64,000 nt of DNA from CAZTDU01 sp050248795 (GCA_050248795.1 JBFWRS010000013.1:24473-88472); one strand, 5' to 3'. Shown: positions 33,656 to 43,200, numbered from the stretch's first letter. Numbers and translations are program-made. Notes: generated by a model not told the origin, from the sequence alone.

Positions 33656-33676
33656 ATGTTAGCAGGAATGATTTCG

Positions 33677-34000
33677 ATGACAGACAGCGAATTCGAGGCC
33701 CTGGCCGACGCGGCACTTGCCCAGATCGAGCGTGCACTCGAGGCGAGCGGCGTGGATGCGGATGTGCAGGCGAAGGGCACGGGCATGCTCGAGATCGAGT
33801 TTGAGGACGGGTCGAAAATGGTGCTCAACCGCCAGGGTGCGGTGCGAGAACTGTGGGTCGCGGCGCGCAGCGGCGGATTCCACTACCGGCACGATGGCAG
33901 CTGCTGGCGCGATACCCGCGACGGCAGGGAACTGTTTGCGGCGCTCTCCGAGCTGGTGTCCGCGCAGGCAGGATGCCCGGTCGTGCTGTCCTCAACCTGA
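33677..34000 (+). CDS. cyaY: Iron donor protein CyaY (bacterial frataxin)
   Basis: A 107-residue cytoplasmic protein that binds iron and tunes Fe-S cluster assembly. It begins MTDSEFEALADAALAQIERA with the acidic first helix typical of frataxins; the beta-sheet part has MLEIEFEDGSKMVLNRQG and ELWVAARSGGFHYRHDG, then WRDTRDGRELFAALSELV. ATG 33677 has AGGAA 8 bp upstream and gives the family length; ATGs at 33656 and 33668 are alternatives. It is divergent from lptM and overlaps the end of ponA by 9 bp. Confidence 0.94.
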   Translation: MTDSEFEALADAALAQIERALEASGVDADVQAKGTGMLEIEFEDGSKMVLNRQGAVRELWVAARSGGFHYRHDGSCWRDTRDGRELFAALSELVSAQAGCPVVLSST

Positions 34001-36358
34001 GAACGAAGGCTGCGGATCCGGCCCCGGCTGGTCGAAGAGTTCGGGCGGCGGCTCTTCCTTTGGCAGGTTCTCGCGGTAAAAGAACTCTGGCAGCAGCCGG
34101 CCTTCGCGCGGCGTGCCGATGTCGCCCAGCGTTTCCGCCGTGACCACGCCAGCAGGCGCTTTGCGAGCAAGTTCGGGCACGCCCTTCAGCGCCTGCTCCA
34201 TGTAGGAGATCCAGATCGGCAGCGCGGTACGCCCGCCAGTCTCATTGCGGCCGAGGTTCTTCGGCTGGCCGAATCCCACCCAGGCGATGCCGACGAGGGA
34301 ACTGCTGTAGCCACAGAACCACGCGTCGACGTGCTCGTTGGTGGTGCCGGTCTTGCCGGCCAGGTCCTTGCGGCCCAGCCTGGCCGCGCGCCCGGCGGTA
34401 CCGTAGCGTGTCACGTCCTGAAGCATCGAATCCATGATGAATGCGTTGCGCGCATCGATTGCGCGCAGTGATTCGTCTCCCGCCCTCTGCGGGCGGGCGC
34501 TGCCGAGCAGGTTGCCGCGGTCATCGACGATGCGGTCGATGTAGTACGGCTGGATGAGGTAGCCGCCGTTTGCAAACACCGCATACGCGCGCGCCATCTG
34601 CAGCGGCGTGACCGACCCCGCGCCAAGCGCCATCGTAAGGTACGGCGGGTGCTTCTCCGCGTCGAAGCCGAAACGCGTCACGTAGTCCTGCGCGTACTTC
34701 GGTCCGATCTCATCCAGCACCCGCACCGATACCATGTTCTTGGATTTTGCCAGTGCAGTGCGCAAGCTCATCGGGCCTTCGTACTTGCCATCGTAATTCT
34801 TCGGTTCCCAGCGCTGGCTGCCGGTGACCTCGGCCTCCACCACGAAGGGCTCGTCCAGCACGACGGTGGCCGGGGTCAGCCCTTTCTCTAGCGCTGCCGA
34901 GTAGATGAACGGCTTGAAGGAGGATCCGGGTTGGCGCCAGGCCTGGGTGACGTGATTGAATTTGCCGCGGTTGAAATCGAAGCTGCCGACCAGCGCGCGG
35001 ATCGACCCGTCCTCGGGATCGACAGCGACGAACGCCGCCTCGGCCTCCGGCAGTTGCGCGATCGCCCAGCCCGTCTTGGCATCGCGCTGCACGCGGATCA
35101 CGGCGCCGCGACGGATCCTGCGCTGCGGTGCAGCCTTCGCCTCGAGCGAGCGTGCGGCGAACTTGATGCCGTCCCCAGTCAGTGCGATCTGCTCGCCCGA
35201 TTTCAGTACTGCTTTGATTTCCTTTGGGTTTGCGTCCAGCACCAAGGCTGCGAGCAAGTCCTCACTATTGTGGGTATCGGCAAGTGCGTCGTCGTACTCG
35301 TCCTCCGATACGCCAAGGGGCAGCTCGACGAACCCCTCAGGGCCGCGGTAACCATGGCGCCTGTCATAGTCGAGGAGCCCTCGACGCAGCGCCGCATAGG
35401 CGGTCTGCTGGTCCGCTTGCCGGATCGTCGTATAGACGCGGAAGCCCTTCGTGTAGGCATCGTCCGGATACTGGTCGAACACTGCCTGCCGGACCATTTC
35501 GGCAACATGCCCCGCCTGGACCGGAAAATCGTCTACGGTACGCCGCGTCTGCAGGCGCGCCTTGGCAGCCTCCGCGTGCTCGGCGTCGTCGATGTGACCG
35601 AGCTCCCTCATGCGCCGCAGGACATAGAGCTGTCGCTGCTTCGCGCGTTGCGGATTCGCAACAGGATTGAAGGATGAAGGTGCCTTTGGCAATCCGGCGA
35701 GCATCGCCGTCTCGGCCAGCGAAAGCTGGTCCAGGGATTTTCCGTAGTAGATCCGGGCCGCCGCGGCGAATCCATAGGCGCGCTGGCCGAGGTAGATCTG
35801 GTTCACATAGAGTTCCAGAATCTGGTCCTTGCTCAGGTTCGCCTCGATCTTGAACGCCAGCAGCGCCTCGTACAGCTTGCGCGTCAGCGTCTTCTCGGTG
35901 GAGAGGAAGAAATTGCGCGCCACCTGCATGGTGATCGTGCTGGCCCCCTGACGGCGGCCGCCCAGGGAAAGGTTCTGGTACGCGGCCCGCATCACGCCGA
36001 CGTAGTCGACACCGGAATGCTGGTAGAAGCGCTCGTCCTCGGCGGCAAGAATCGCGTTCTTCAGCGTCGCAGGGACGCCGGCGATTTCGACCATCGTGCG
36101 TCGTTCCTCGCCGAACTCACCGATCAGCGTGCCTTCCGCGGTGTAGACCCGCAGGGGAATCTTCGGGTGGTAGTCGGTGATCGCCTCCAGCGACGGCAGC
36201 TGCGGGTAGGCGATCGAAATCACGAACACGACACCCAGCACCGCGAGCACCATGCTGCCCGCCAGAAAGGCGAGCGGAAACAGCAAAAAACGTAACCACA
36301 TCAAGGGGCTTGGATCGGTGCGGCGAAAGTATTGCCAGGCAAAGCGAAAGCGTAGCAT
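33992..36358 (-). CDS. ponA: Penicillin-binding protein 1A (bifunctional glycosyltransferase/transpeptidase)
   Basis: A 788-residue class A PBP that polymerises and cross-links peptidoglycan. It has a membrane anchor (about 22-50), a GT51 domain with catalytic E107 in LAAEDERFYQHSGVD and the GASTITMQVARNFFLS motif, an OB-like insert (about 310-430), and a transpeptidase with S479 in PGSSFKPF, the SKN triad in LAKSKNMVSV and KTGTTNEHVDAWF. I chose ATG 36358 over an upstream GTG because GGGAGGG lies 5 bp before it. The gene is divergent from pilM, as usual in betaproteobacteria. Confidence 0.96.
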   Translation of the reverse strand: MLRFRFAWQYFRRTDPSPLMWLRFLLFPLAFLAGSMVLAVLGVVFVISIAYPQLPSLEAITDYHPKIPLRVYTAEGTLIGEFGEERRTMVEIAGVPATLKNAILAAEDERFYQHSGVDYVGVMRAAYQNLSLGGRRQGASTITMQVARNFFLSTEKTLTRKLYEALLAFKIEANLSKDQILELYVNQIYLGQRAYGFAAAARIYYGKSLDQLSLAETAMLAGLPKAPSSFNPVANPQRAKQRQLYVLRRMRELGHIDDAEHAEAAKARLQTRRTVDDFPVQAGHVAEMVRQAVFDQYPDDAYTKGFRVYTTIRQADQQTAYAALRRGLLDYDRRHGYRGPEGFVELPLGVSEDEYDDALADTHNSEDLLAALVLDANPKEIKAVLKSGEQIALTGDGIKFAARSLEAKAAPQRRIRRGAVIRVQRDAKTGWAIAQLPEAEAAFVAVDPEDGSIRALVGSFDFNRGKFNHVTQAWRQPGSSFKPFIYSAALEKGLTPATVVLDEPFVVEAEVTGSQRWEPKNYDGKYEGPMSLRTALAKSKNMVSVRVLDEIGPKYAQDYVTRFGFDAEKHPPYLTMALGAGSVTPLQMARAYAVFANGGYLIQPYYIDRIVDDRGNLLGSARPQRAGDESLRAIDARNAFIMDSMLQDVTRYGTAGRAARLGRKDLAGKTGTTNEHVDAWFCGYSSSLVGIAWVGFGQPKNLGRNETGGRTALPIWISYMEQALKGVPELARKAPAGVVTAETLGDIGTPREGRLLPEFFYRENLPKEEPPPELFDQPGPDPQPSFSG

Positions 36359-36472
36359 GATAGCCCTCCCCCATCGCGGAAGATTCACTAGACATGGGGG
36401 ATAGTTGTTGCTAGCATTTCACGCAGATTCTACGTATCGTGCCTAACGCGCAGATACCAAAGGGAAAAAGGG
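36359..36472. promoter_or_regulatory. Divergent intergenic region ponA/pilM
   Basis: This 114-bp gap is visibly AT-richer than its flanks and must hold the promoters for both directions. Possible -35-like TTGTTG (36405-36410) and TTGCTA (36408-36413) precede weak -10 candidates near 36428-36436 for pilM. The AGGGAAAAAGGG run just before the pilM ATG provides the SD. No clear operator was seen. Confidence 0.35.
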
Positions 36473-37549
36473 ATGAACCTAGACATCTTCAAGCCGAAAG
36501 CGCCGCCGTTGTTCGGACTGGACATCAGTTCGTCGTCGGTGAAGATGCTGGAAATCGTCGACGCCGGGAAGGGCGCCTACCGGGTCGAGCGCTATGCGAT
36601 CGAGCCCCTGCCGCGTGAAGCCGTGGTTGACGGCAACATCAACAACCTCGAGGCCGTTGCCGAGGCGGTGAAGCGCGGCCACAAGCGCCTTGCGACCAGG
36701 ACCAAGCACGTTGCGATGTGCGTGCCCTCAGGGGCCGTGATCACGAAGAAGATCATCGTCCAGGGAGGCATGCGCGAAGACGAGCTCGAAGTCCAGGTGG
36801 AAAGCGAGGCCAACCAGTACATTCCCTTCGCTCTGGAAGAGGTCAATCTGGATTTCCAGGTCGTCGGCCCGTCGCCGACAAATCCCGATGAGCAGGAAGT
36901 CCTGATCGCCGCAACCCGCAAGGAGAAGGTCGAGGACCGCGTAGCTGTCGCTGAATCCGCGGGGCTGAAGGCCGTCGTCATGGACGTCGAGTCGATGGCG
37001 CAGCAGTCTGCGCTAGGGCTGGTCGTCACGCAGTTGCCCGGTGGCGGCAAGGACCAGAACATCGCCATCGTCGACATCGGTGCCCAGGTGATGCAGGTAA
37101 CGGTGTTGCGCAACGACCAGTCGGTCTATACGCGCGAGCAGGCGTTCGGCGGCACACAATTGACCCAGGACATCTGCAACCGATACGGCATGAGCCCGGA
37201 AGAGGCTGAGAACGCCAAACGATCGGGAGGCCTGCCGGACGATTTCGAGGCGGAGGTCCTGCGGCCCTTCATGGAGAACCTGTCCATGGAGATCCAGCGT
37301 GCGCTGCAGTTCTTTTTTACGTCGACTTCCTACAATACGGTCGACCACATCCTGCTGGCCGGCGGGTCCGCGGTGATTCCGGGCCTCGATGAAGTGGTGC
37401 ATACGCGCGCGCAGGTACCGACGCTGGTCGCGAATCCGTTCGCGTCGATGCAGGCCTCGCCGCGCATCCAGATGAAGAAACTCGTAGTTGACGCCCCAAG
37501 CCTGATCGTTGCCTGCGGGCTGGCATTGCGGAGGTTCGATCCCTCATGA
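36473..37549 (+). CDS. pilM: Type IV pilus assembly protein PilM
   Basis: A 358-residue actin-like cytoplasmic ATPase of the pilus alignment complex. It starts MNLDIFKPKAPPLFGLDISS, with phosphate-1 loop GLDISSSSVKMLEI (15-28), central motif IAIVDIGAQVMQVTVLRNDQ and the adenosine motif ILLAGGSAVIPGLDEVV. The N-terminus of PilN binds PilM on the inner face. Its stop overlaps the pilN start (ATGA). First gene of pilMNOPQ. Confidence 0.96.
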   Translation: MNLDIFKPKAPPLFGLDISSSSVKMLEIVDAGKGAYRVERYAIEPLPREAVVDGNINNLEAVAEAVKRGHKRLATRTKHVAMCVPSGAVITKKIIVQGGMREDELEVQVESEANQYIPFALEEVNLDFQVVGPSPTNPDEQEVLIAATRKEKVEDRVAVAESAGLKAVVMDVESMAQQSALGLVVTQLPGGGKDQNIAIVDIGAQVMQVTVLRNDQSVYTREQAFGGTQLTQDICNRYGMSPEEAENAKRSGGLPDDFEAEVLRPFMENLSMEIQRALQFFFTSTSYNTVDHILLAGGSAVIPGLDEVVHTRAQVPTLVANPFASMQASPRIQMKKLVVDAPSLIVACGLALRRFDPS

Positions 37550-38151
37550 TGACCCGAATCAACCTGCTGCCGCACCGTGAGGAACGGCGAAAGCTGGGGC
37601 GGAAGCATTTCATATTCATGGTGGGGATTGCCGCTGCCATCGGCGTCGGCATCGTAGCCATGGTCCACGCGTTCTATGCGGACAGGATCGACACGCAGGC
37701 AGGACGCAATGAGTTCCTCAAGCGCGAGTCCGCGAAGCTCGACAAGGAGATTGACGAGATCAAGCGGCTGAAGGACGAGATCGCACAACTGATCGCGCGC
37801 AAGACGGCGATCGAGGCGCTGCAGAATGATCGCGCGCAGACCGTGCATCTGCTGGACCAGCTGGTGCGCCAGATGCCTGAGGGCGTCTACCTGAAGTCGG
37901 TGCGTCAGAAGGGGCTGGGCGTGAGCCTCGTCGGCTACGCGCAGTCGAACGCACGGGTCTCCACCCTCATGCGCAACATAGAGTCATCGCAGTGGCTGCA
38001 AAGCCCGGGCCTGGTGGTCATCGCAGCGGACACCGTCGACAAGCGCCGCGTGTCGCAGTTCACGCTCAACCTCGCACTCAAGCGTGCGCAGGCTCCCGCG
38101 CCGGACCCGAAGGGCACGGCACCGGGCAAAGTCGCGCCAAAGAAAGGGTGA
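37546..38151 (+). CDS. pilN: Type IV pilus assembly protein PilN
   Basis: A 201-residue bitopic inner-membrane protein. The N-terminal peptide MMTRINLLPHREERRKLGRK contains the INLLP motif that docks onto PilM. One helix (about 23-42) is followed by a coiled-coil (ESAKLDKEIDEIKRLKDEIA) and a periplasmic ferredoxin-like domain that pairs with PilO. ATG 37546 overlaps the pilM stop; the ATG at 37549 is an alternative. pilO begins 3 bp after the stop. Confidence 0.95.
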   Translation: MMTRINLLPHREERRKLGRKHFIFMVGIAAAIGVGIVAMVHAFYADRIDTQAGRNEFLKRESAKLDKEIDEIKRLKDEIAQLIARKTAIEALQNDRAQTVHLLDQLVRQMPEGVYLKSVRQKGLGVSLVGYAQSNARVSTLMRNIESSQWLQSPGLVVIAADTVDKRRVSQFTLNLALKRAQAPAPDPKGTAPGKVAPKKG

Positions 38152-38154
38152 GCC

Positions 38155-38805
38155 ATGGCCGTGAATTTCAACGAAATCATTGAAGACTTCAAGCGTACCA
38201 ACTGGCGAGACCCGGGGACGTGGTCGATCGCGCCGAAGCTGCTCGTCGTTGTCGCGACGCTGGTCGCGATCCCGGTCATCGGATACTTCGTTGACACGCA
38301 GGCGCAGCTCGAAGAACTTGAACGCGGGCGGGCCGCCGAAGTCAAGCTGAAGGAGGATTACCTCAACAAGAAGAAGCAGGCGATCAACCTCGACCTGCAC
38401 AAGCAGCAGCTCAGGGAAATCAACGACTCGTTCGGCGCGCTGCTCAAGCAGCTGCCTGACAAGTCGCAGATGGACGCACTGCTCGTGGACATCAACCAGG
38501 CGGGGCTCGGGCGGGGGCTGCAGTTCGAGATCTTCAAGCCCGGAGCCGAGGTCGTGAAGGAGTCCTTCGCCGAACTGCCGATCGAGATCAAGGTCACGGG
38601 GACGTATCACGACATGGGAGCGTTCGCGAGCGACGTGGGCCAGTTGTCCCGCATCGTGACGCTGAACGACGTGAGCATCGAGGCGGGCAAGGATGGCGTG
38701 TTGACGATGGGAGCGACCGCGCGCACCTATCGCTACCTCAGCGACGAGGAGATCGGCAGTCAGCGCAAGGCGCAGCAGGCCGCCAAGAAAGGGGCTAAGA
38801 AATGA
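38155..38805 (+). CDS. pilO: Type IV pilus assembly protein PilO
   Basis: A 216-residue inner-membrane protein, the partner of PilN. The membrane helix lies about 25-45 (LLVVVATLVAIPVIGYFVDT), followed by a coiled coil with LEELERGRAAEVKLKEDYLN and a periplasmic domain with LLKQLPDKSQMDALLVDINQ and FEIFKPGAEVVKESFAELPI, typical for PilO. It links the inner-membrane platform to PilP and the secretin. The stop overlaps pilP (ATGA). Confidence 0.95.
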   Translation: MAVNFNEIIEDFKRTNWRDPGTWSIAPKLLVVVATLVAIPVIGYFVDTQAQLEELERGRAAEVKLKEDYLNKKKQAINLDLHKQQLREINDSFGALLKQLPDKSQMDALLVDINQAGLGRGLQFEIFKPGAEVVKESFAELPIEIKVTGTYHDMGAFASDVGQLSRIVTLNDVSIEAGKDGVLTMGATARTYRYLSDEEIGSQRKAQQAAKKGAKK

Positions 38806-39350
38806 TCCCGCGCATGCACATGCGGACCTTGATTGCCTTGACCGCGGCCTCGATGCTCGCGGCTTGCGGGGGCGAGCAGCATAGCGACCTCAGGGCTGAG
38901 CTGGAAAAGATGACGAAGGACATGCGCGGCAGGGTGGATCCGCTGCCGACGGTCACCCCCTACCAGCCGGTTCCTTACGAGGCCGAGAAGGAAGTCGATC
39001 CGTTCCGTCCGGAACGCATCGAGGTGGCGCAAGCCGGCCAGGCCAAGCCATCGGCCGGCAGCGCGCGGATCAAGGCCGAGCAGGAACGCCCGAAGGAGCC
39101 GCTCGAAGCGTTCCCGCTTGAGTCGATACAGATGCAGGGCACGCTCACACAGGGCAAGGAGACGTTCGGCCTGGTGAAGGCCGGCAGCAACCTTTACCGC
39201 GTACGCAAAGGCATGTACATGGGCCAGAACTTCGGCGTGATCATGGACATCGACGAGGTGCAGATCAGTCTCAAGGAACTCGTCCAGGACGGGGGCGGGG
39301 ACTGGATCGAACGCCAGAGCGCGCTTCAATTGCAGGAAGGAAGGAAATGA
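38802..39350 (+). CDS. pilP: Type IV pilus lipoprotein PilP
   Basis: A 182-residue lipoprotein. The signal runs to lipobox LAAC (C24) in MHMRTLIALTAASMLAACGG. A disordered Pro/Lys-rich linker follows (about 60-95), then the HR beta-domain (PLEAFPLESIQMQGTLTQGK ... NLYRVRKGMYMGQNFGVIMD). PilP bridges PilNO with PilQ across the periplasm. ATG at 38802 overlaps pilO; an ATG at 38814 is an alternative. The pilQ start overlaps its stop. Confidence 0.94.
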   Translation: MIPRMHMRTLIALTAASMLAACGGEQHSDLRAELEKMTKDMRGRVDPLPTVTPYQPVPYEAEKEVDPFRPERIEVAQAGQAKPSAGSARIKAEQERPKEPLEAFPLESIQMQGTLTQGKETFGLVKAGSNLYRVRKGMYMGQNFGVIMDIDEVQISLKELVQDGGGDWIERQSALQLQEGRK

Positions 39351-41461
39351 CAATGAAAACGACATCACTGACCGCACTTTCATCGCTCGGACTCTGGCTG
39401 CTTGGTGCGGGCGTCGCGCTCGCGCAGAACGCCATCGAATCCTTCAACGTCGTCCAGCAGGGCGGGCAGGTCGTGGTCAGGATCACCACCAAAGAGGCCC
39501 TGCCGGCGCTGCCGCCGAACTTCAGTGTCGCAAGCCCGCCGCGCATCGCCGTCGATTTTCCCGACACGGCGAACGCGCTGGGCCGCAGCTCGCAGAACAT
39601 CGGCGAGGGCGAACTCAGGTCGATGAACATCGTGCAAGGCTCGGAAAAGACCCGCCTGGTGCTCAACCTGCGCCGCGCCGTGGGCCACGACATCGCAATC
39701 GACGGCAAGACGCTGGTGGTGACGCTTAGCGCGCCGGCCACGGCAGCCGCTGCAACCGGACCGGTTTCGCATTTCGCCGAAGGGCGCGCGGACCAGAAGC
39801 ACGCGGTGAAGGACATCGACTTCCGTCGCGGCCGCCAGGGAGAGGGCCGGGTGGTGGTGGAACTTGCCGATACCTCGACCGGGATCGACATCCGCCAGCA
39901 AGGGCAGAACCTTGTCGTCGACTTCCTGAAGACATCGCTGCCGGAGAATCTCCGCAAGCGCTACGACGTGGTGGACTTCGCCACGCCGGTCAACACGATG
40001 AACGCCTTCCAGCAGGGCGAGAACGTGCGACTCGTGATCGAGCCCAGGGGGCAGTGGGAATACAACGCCTACCAGAGCGACACGCAGTTTGTCGTCGAGG
40101 TCAAGCCGCGCACCGAGGCGGCGCGTGGCACGCAGCGCGGCTACACCGGCGAGAAGCTGTCGTTGAACTTCCAGAACGTCGAGGTCCGCGCGGTGCTCAA
40201 CGTGATCGCCGACTTCACGGATCTGAACGTGATCACCAGCGACAGCGTGGGCGGGAACATCACGCTGCGGCTGAAGGAAGTGCCCTGGGATCAGGCGCTC
40301 GACATCATCCTGCAGACGCGGGGGCTGGACATGCGCCGCAACGGCAGCGTGATCTGGATCGCGCCGCGCGACGAACTCGCCACGCGGGAGAAGCTTGCGC
40401 TCGAGGCGCAGAACCAGATCCAGGAGCTCGAGCAGACGCGCACCGAGTCCTTCCAGATGAACTACCAGAAGGCCTCGGACGTGCAGAAGCTGCTTTCGGA
40501 TACGCGCCAGCGCATCCTCTCGGCCCGCGGCAGCGCGCTCGTAGACACGCGCACCAACACCCTGTTCGTGCAGGACGTGCCGAGCCGCCTCGAGGAGGTA
40601 CGCAAGTTGCTCGCCAAGATCGACGTGCCGGTCCGGCAGGTGATGATCGAGGCGCGCATCGTCGAGGCAAGCGATTCCTTCGCCAAGAACCTCGGCGCGC
40701 GGCTCGGCTGGCACGACCACTCGGTCGTCGCTACGGGCGGCAGGGGAGGCAACGCGCTCCTCGGCTCGCGCGACAACCGGGTCATATTCGGCGGCAACAC
40801 GTTCGGTACCGGTTTCCACACCAACCAGACGGTGGACAACGGCACGGCGTTCTTCCCCGACAGCAACAACGTCAACCTGCCGGCCGCGGGCCTGAACTCC
40901 TTCAACGTCGGCCAGTTCGCATTCACGCTGTTCAGGCCCTCGCTGACGCGCTTCCTGAACCTGGAGCTGTCGGCGCTCGAGGCGGACGGCAAGGGCAAGA
41001 TCATCTCGAGCCCGCGCGTGCTGACCGCCGACCAGGTCGAGGCGCTGATCGAGCAGGGCACGGAGATCCCGTACCAGCAGGCAACGTCATCGGGTGCAAC
41101 GTCCGTGTCGTTCCGCAAGGCCAACCTCGCGCTCAAGGTGAAGCCGCAGATCACGCCGGACGGCAACATCATCATGACTCTGGACGTGAACAAGGATTCC
41201 CCGGGGGCGACGACTCCTGCCGGCGTGCAGATCAACACCAAGCACGTCAAGACCGAGGTCCTGGTCGAGAACGGCGGCACCGTCGTGATCGGCGGCATCT
41301 ACGAACAGACCGAAAGGCAGGATGTGACGCAGGTGCCGCTGCTCGGCGACCTGCCCTACATCGGCTTCCTGTTCAAGAACCGCGCCACCTCGAACCAGAA
41401 GACCGAGCTGCTCGTGTTCATCACGCCGCGCATCGTCAACGAGCGACTCACCATCCGCTAG
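39347..41461 (+). CDS. pilQ: Type IV pilus secretin PilQ
   Basis: A 704-residue outer-membrane secretin through which the pilus emerges. A signal peptide (1-26) is followed by two AMIN domains (about 28-130 and 150-255) that bind peptidoglycan, an STN-type N0 domain (KLSLNFQNVEVRAVLNVIAD, about 270-340), an N1 domain (RTESFQMNYQKASDVQKLLS) and the secretin core (VPVRQVMIEARIVEASDSFA to the C-terminus) with the diagnostic VPLLGDLPYIGFLFKNR. The PilQ gate region NSFNVGQFAFTLFRPSLTRF is present. It is the last pil gene, followed by a strong terminator. Confidence 0.97.
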   Translation: MTMKTTSLTALSSLGLWLLGAGVALAQNAIESFNVVQQGGQVVVRITTKEALPALPPNFSVASPPRIAVDFPDTANALGRSSQNIGEGELRSMNIVQGSEKTRLVLNLRRAVGHDIAIDGKTLVVTLSAPATAAAATGPVSHFAEGRADQKHAVKDIDFRRGRQGEGRVVVELADTSTGIDIRQQGQNLVVDFLKTSLPENLRKRYDVVDFATPVNTMNAFQQGENVRLVIEPRGQWEYNAYQSDTQFVVEVKPRTEAARGTQRGYTGEKLSLNFQNVEVRAVLNVIADFTDLNVITSDSVGGNITLRLKEVPWDQALDIILQTRGLDMRRNGSVIWIAPRDELATREKLALEAQNQIQELEQTRTESFQMNYQKASDVQKLLSDTRQRILSARGSALVDTRTNTLFVQDVPSRLEEVRKLLAKIDVPVRQVMIEARIVEASDSFAKNLGARLGWHDHSVVATGGRGGNALLGSRDNRVIFGGNTFGTGFHTNQTVDNGTAFFPDSNNVNLPAAGLNSFNVGQFAFTLFRPSLTRFLNLELSALEADGKGKIISSPRVLTADQVEALIEQGTEIPYQQATSSGATSVSFRKANLALKVKPQITPDGNIIMTLDVNKDSPGATTPAGVQINTKHVKTEVLVENGGTVVIGGIYEQTERQDVTQVPLLGDLPYIGFLFKNRATSNQKTELLVFITPRIVNERLTIR

Positions 41462-41485
41462 ATTCGTTGCTGCTTTCACCCCTGA

Positions 41486-41524
41486 CGGCCCGGCGCCCGG
41501 AAGGCGCCGGGCCGTATCTTTTTC
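41486..41524 (+). terminator. Intrinsic terminator after pilQ
   Basis: CGGCCCGGCGCC (41486-41497) pairs perfectly with GGCGCCGGGCCG (41503-41514) around CGGAA, followed by TATCTTTTT. This 12-bp GC stem with U-tail is a strong rho-independent terminator that separates pilMNOPQ from aroKB. Confidence 0.88.
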
Positions 41525-41530
41525 CACGGG

Positions 41531-41542
41531 TAAGATAGCCGC
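41531..41542 (+). promoter_or_regulatory. TAAGAT -10-like element 6 bp before aroK
   Basis: After the pilQ terminator only about 20 bp remain before the aroK GTG at 41543. TAAGAT at 41531-41536 is the only promoter-like element; no SD and no clear -35 are visible. If it acts as a -10, aroK mRNA would be leaderless or nearly so. Confidence 0.35.
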
Positions 41543-42067
41543 GTGAAGGATGACCGCGTTTTCCTCGTGGGCATGATGGGCGCCGGCAAGACCACCGTCG
41601 GCCGCATGCTCGCGCGCCGCATGGCGCGCCGATTTGTCGACTCCGACGAGGAGATCGAAGCCCGTTGCGGCGTCAAGATTCCGGTGATCTTCGAGATCGA
41701 GGGCGAGGCCGGCTTTCGCGCGCGCGAACGCGCCGCGATCGAGGAACTCAGCGCCGCATCCGGCATCGTGCTCGCGACCGGCGGCGGTGCGGTGCTGGCC
41801 GCGGAGACGAGGCGGGTGCTGTCGGAACGGGGAACGGTCGTCTACCTGCACGCGCAGCCAGCGGACCTGCACCGACGGCTGCGCAACGACCGGAATCGGC
41901 CGCTGCTGATGACGGACGATCCGCTCGGGCGGCTGGAGGGCCTGTACGCGCAGCGCGACCCGCTTTACCGCGAGGTCGCAGACATCGTCATGGAGACCGG
42001 GCGCCAGAAGGTGCAGCTGCTTACGAGCCGACTGATGGAACAACTGGCCGAGTCATGCATACGCTGA
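41543..42067 (+). CDS. aroK: Shikimate kinase
   Basis: A 174-residue cytoplasmic kinase phosphorylating shikimate on the way to chorismate. Walker A is GMMGAGKTTVG (9-19); DSDEEIE (about 33-39) holds the shikimate-binding Asp; GGGAVL is the substrate Gly loop; RRLRNDRNRPLL is the lid with catalytic Arg. GTG at 41543 fits the family (VFLVGMMGAG follows) although there is no SD. It overlaps aroB by 13 bp, the usual aroKB pair. Confidence 0.95.
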   Translation: MKDDRVFLVGMMGAGKTTVGRMLARRMARRFVDSDEEIEARCGVKIPVIFEIEGEAGFRARERAAIEELSAASGIVLATGGGAVLAAETRRVLSERGTVVYLHAQPADLHRRLRNDRNRPLLMTDDPLGRLEGLYAQRDPLYREVADIVMETGRQKVQLLTSRLMEQLAESCIR

Positions 42068-43161
42068 GCGTCGCCCTGGGCGATCGCTCCTATCCAATCC
42101 ATATCGGTTCGGGGGTGCTGGATGACGCGGCGCTGTACCGGCCGTGCCTTACCGGCGGCAGGACCGCTGTCATCACCAGCGAAGCGATCGCGCCGCTATA
42201 CCTTGCGCGCGTGAAGCGGGCGCTGGAGCAGGCAGGCTCGCCGCCGGTCGAGATCCTGATCGAGGCCGGCGAGCATGCAAAGCGCTGGGAAACGCTGGAC
42301 CGCATCTGCGACGCGCTGCTTGCGGCGCGCTGCGGGCGCGACACCCTGGTCGTTGCCCTGGGCGGGGGCGTGGTCGGCGATGTCGCCGGATTCGCGGCCG
42401 CGATCTATCAGCGCGGGGTGCCGTTCATCCAGATTCCCACGTCGCTGCTGGCGCAGGTCGATTCCTCGGTGGGCGGAAAGACCGGGATCAACCATAGCCG
42501 CGGCAAGAACATGATCGGTGCGTTCCACCAGCCGCGGGCGGTGATCGCGGATGTCTCCGTGCTCGACACGCTGCCGGATTCAGAACTGTGCGCCGGCCTC
42601 GCGGAAGTCATCAAGCACGGCTTCATCCTCGATGCGCAGTTCACGTCCTGGCTGGAGGCGAACATCGCCCGGTTGCGACAGCGCGACCCGCAGGCGCTCA
42701 TTCATGCGGTCAGGCGTTCCTGCGAGGTCAAGGCCGATGTCGTGGCACGGGACGAACGCGAAGGCGGCATGCGCGCGCTGCTCAACTTCGGCCACACGTT
42801 CGGCCATGCCATCGAGGCCGGCACCGGATACGGCGCATGGCTGCACGGACAGGCCGTGGGTGCGGGGATGGTGATGGCGGCGGAGCTTTCGCGGCGAGCC
42901 GGACTCCTCGCCGCGACCGACGTCTCGCGGGTGCGCGAACTGACGGCTCGCGCGGGACTGCCGGTGCTCGGCCCGGCGCTCGCCGTCGAGCGCTACCTCG
43001 AGCTCATGGCCATCGACAAGAAGGCTGCAGCGGGGAAGATCCGCTTCATCCTCCTCGAGGCGATCGGACGCGCGGTGCTGCGCGGAGATCTGGATGCCGC
43101 CTGGATCCGGGCTGCCATCGAAGCCTGCAGCCCGGCGCCGCAGGCCGCCGTGCCGCAGTAG
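42055..43161 (+). CDS. aroB: 3-Dehydroquinate synthase
   Basis: A 368-residue NAD- and metal-dependent enzyme, the second step of the shikimate pathway. It starts MHTLSVALGDRSYPIHIGSG; NAD-binding GGGVVGDVAGFAAAIYQRG and IPTSLLAQVDSSVGGKTGIN are canonical; metal-binding residues are E in AGLAEVIKHG and the two His in NFGHTFGHAIE plus HGQAVGAGM. ATG 42055 lies inside the end of aroK. gltB begins about 140 bp downstream with its own promoter. Confidence 0.96.
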   Translation: MHTLSVALGDRSYPIHIGSGVLDDAALYRPCLTGGRTAVITSEAIAPLYLARVKRALEQAGSPPVEILIEAGEHAKRWETLDRICDALLAARCGRDTLVVALGGGVVGDVAGFAAAIYQRGVPFIQIPTSLLAQVDSSVGGKTGINHSRGKNMIGAFHQPRAVIADVSVLDTLPDSELCAGLAEVIKHGFILDAQFTSWLEANIARLRQRDPQALIHAVRRSCEVKADVVARDEREGGMRALLNFGHTFGHAIEAGTGYGAWLHGQAVGAGMVMAAELSRRAGLLAATDVSRVRELTARAGLPVLGPALAVERYLELMAIDKKAAAGKIRFILLEAIGRAVLRGDLDAAWIRAAIEACSPAPQAAVPQ

Positions 43162-43200
43162 CGCGACGCGACAAAGCGCCCGCGCAGCGGGTGCCGACCC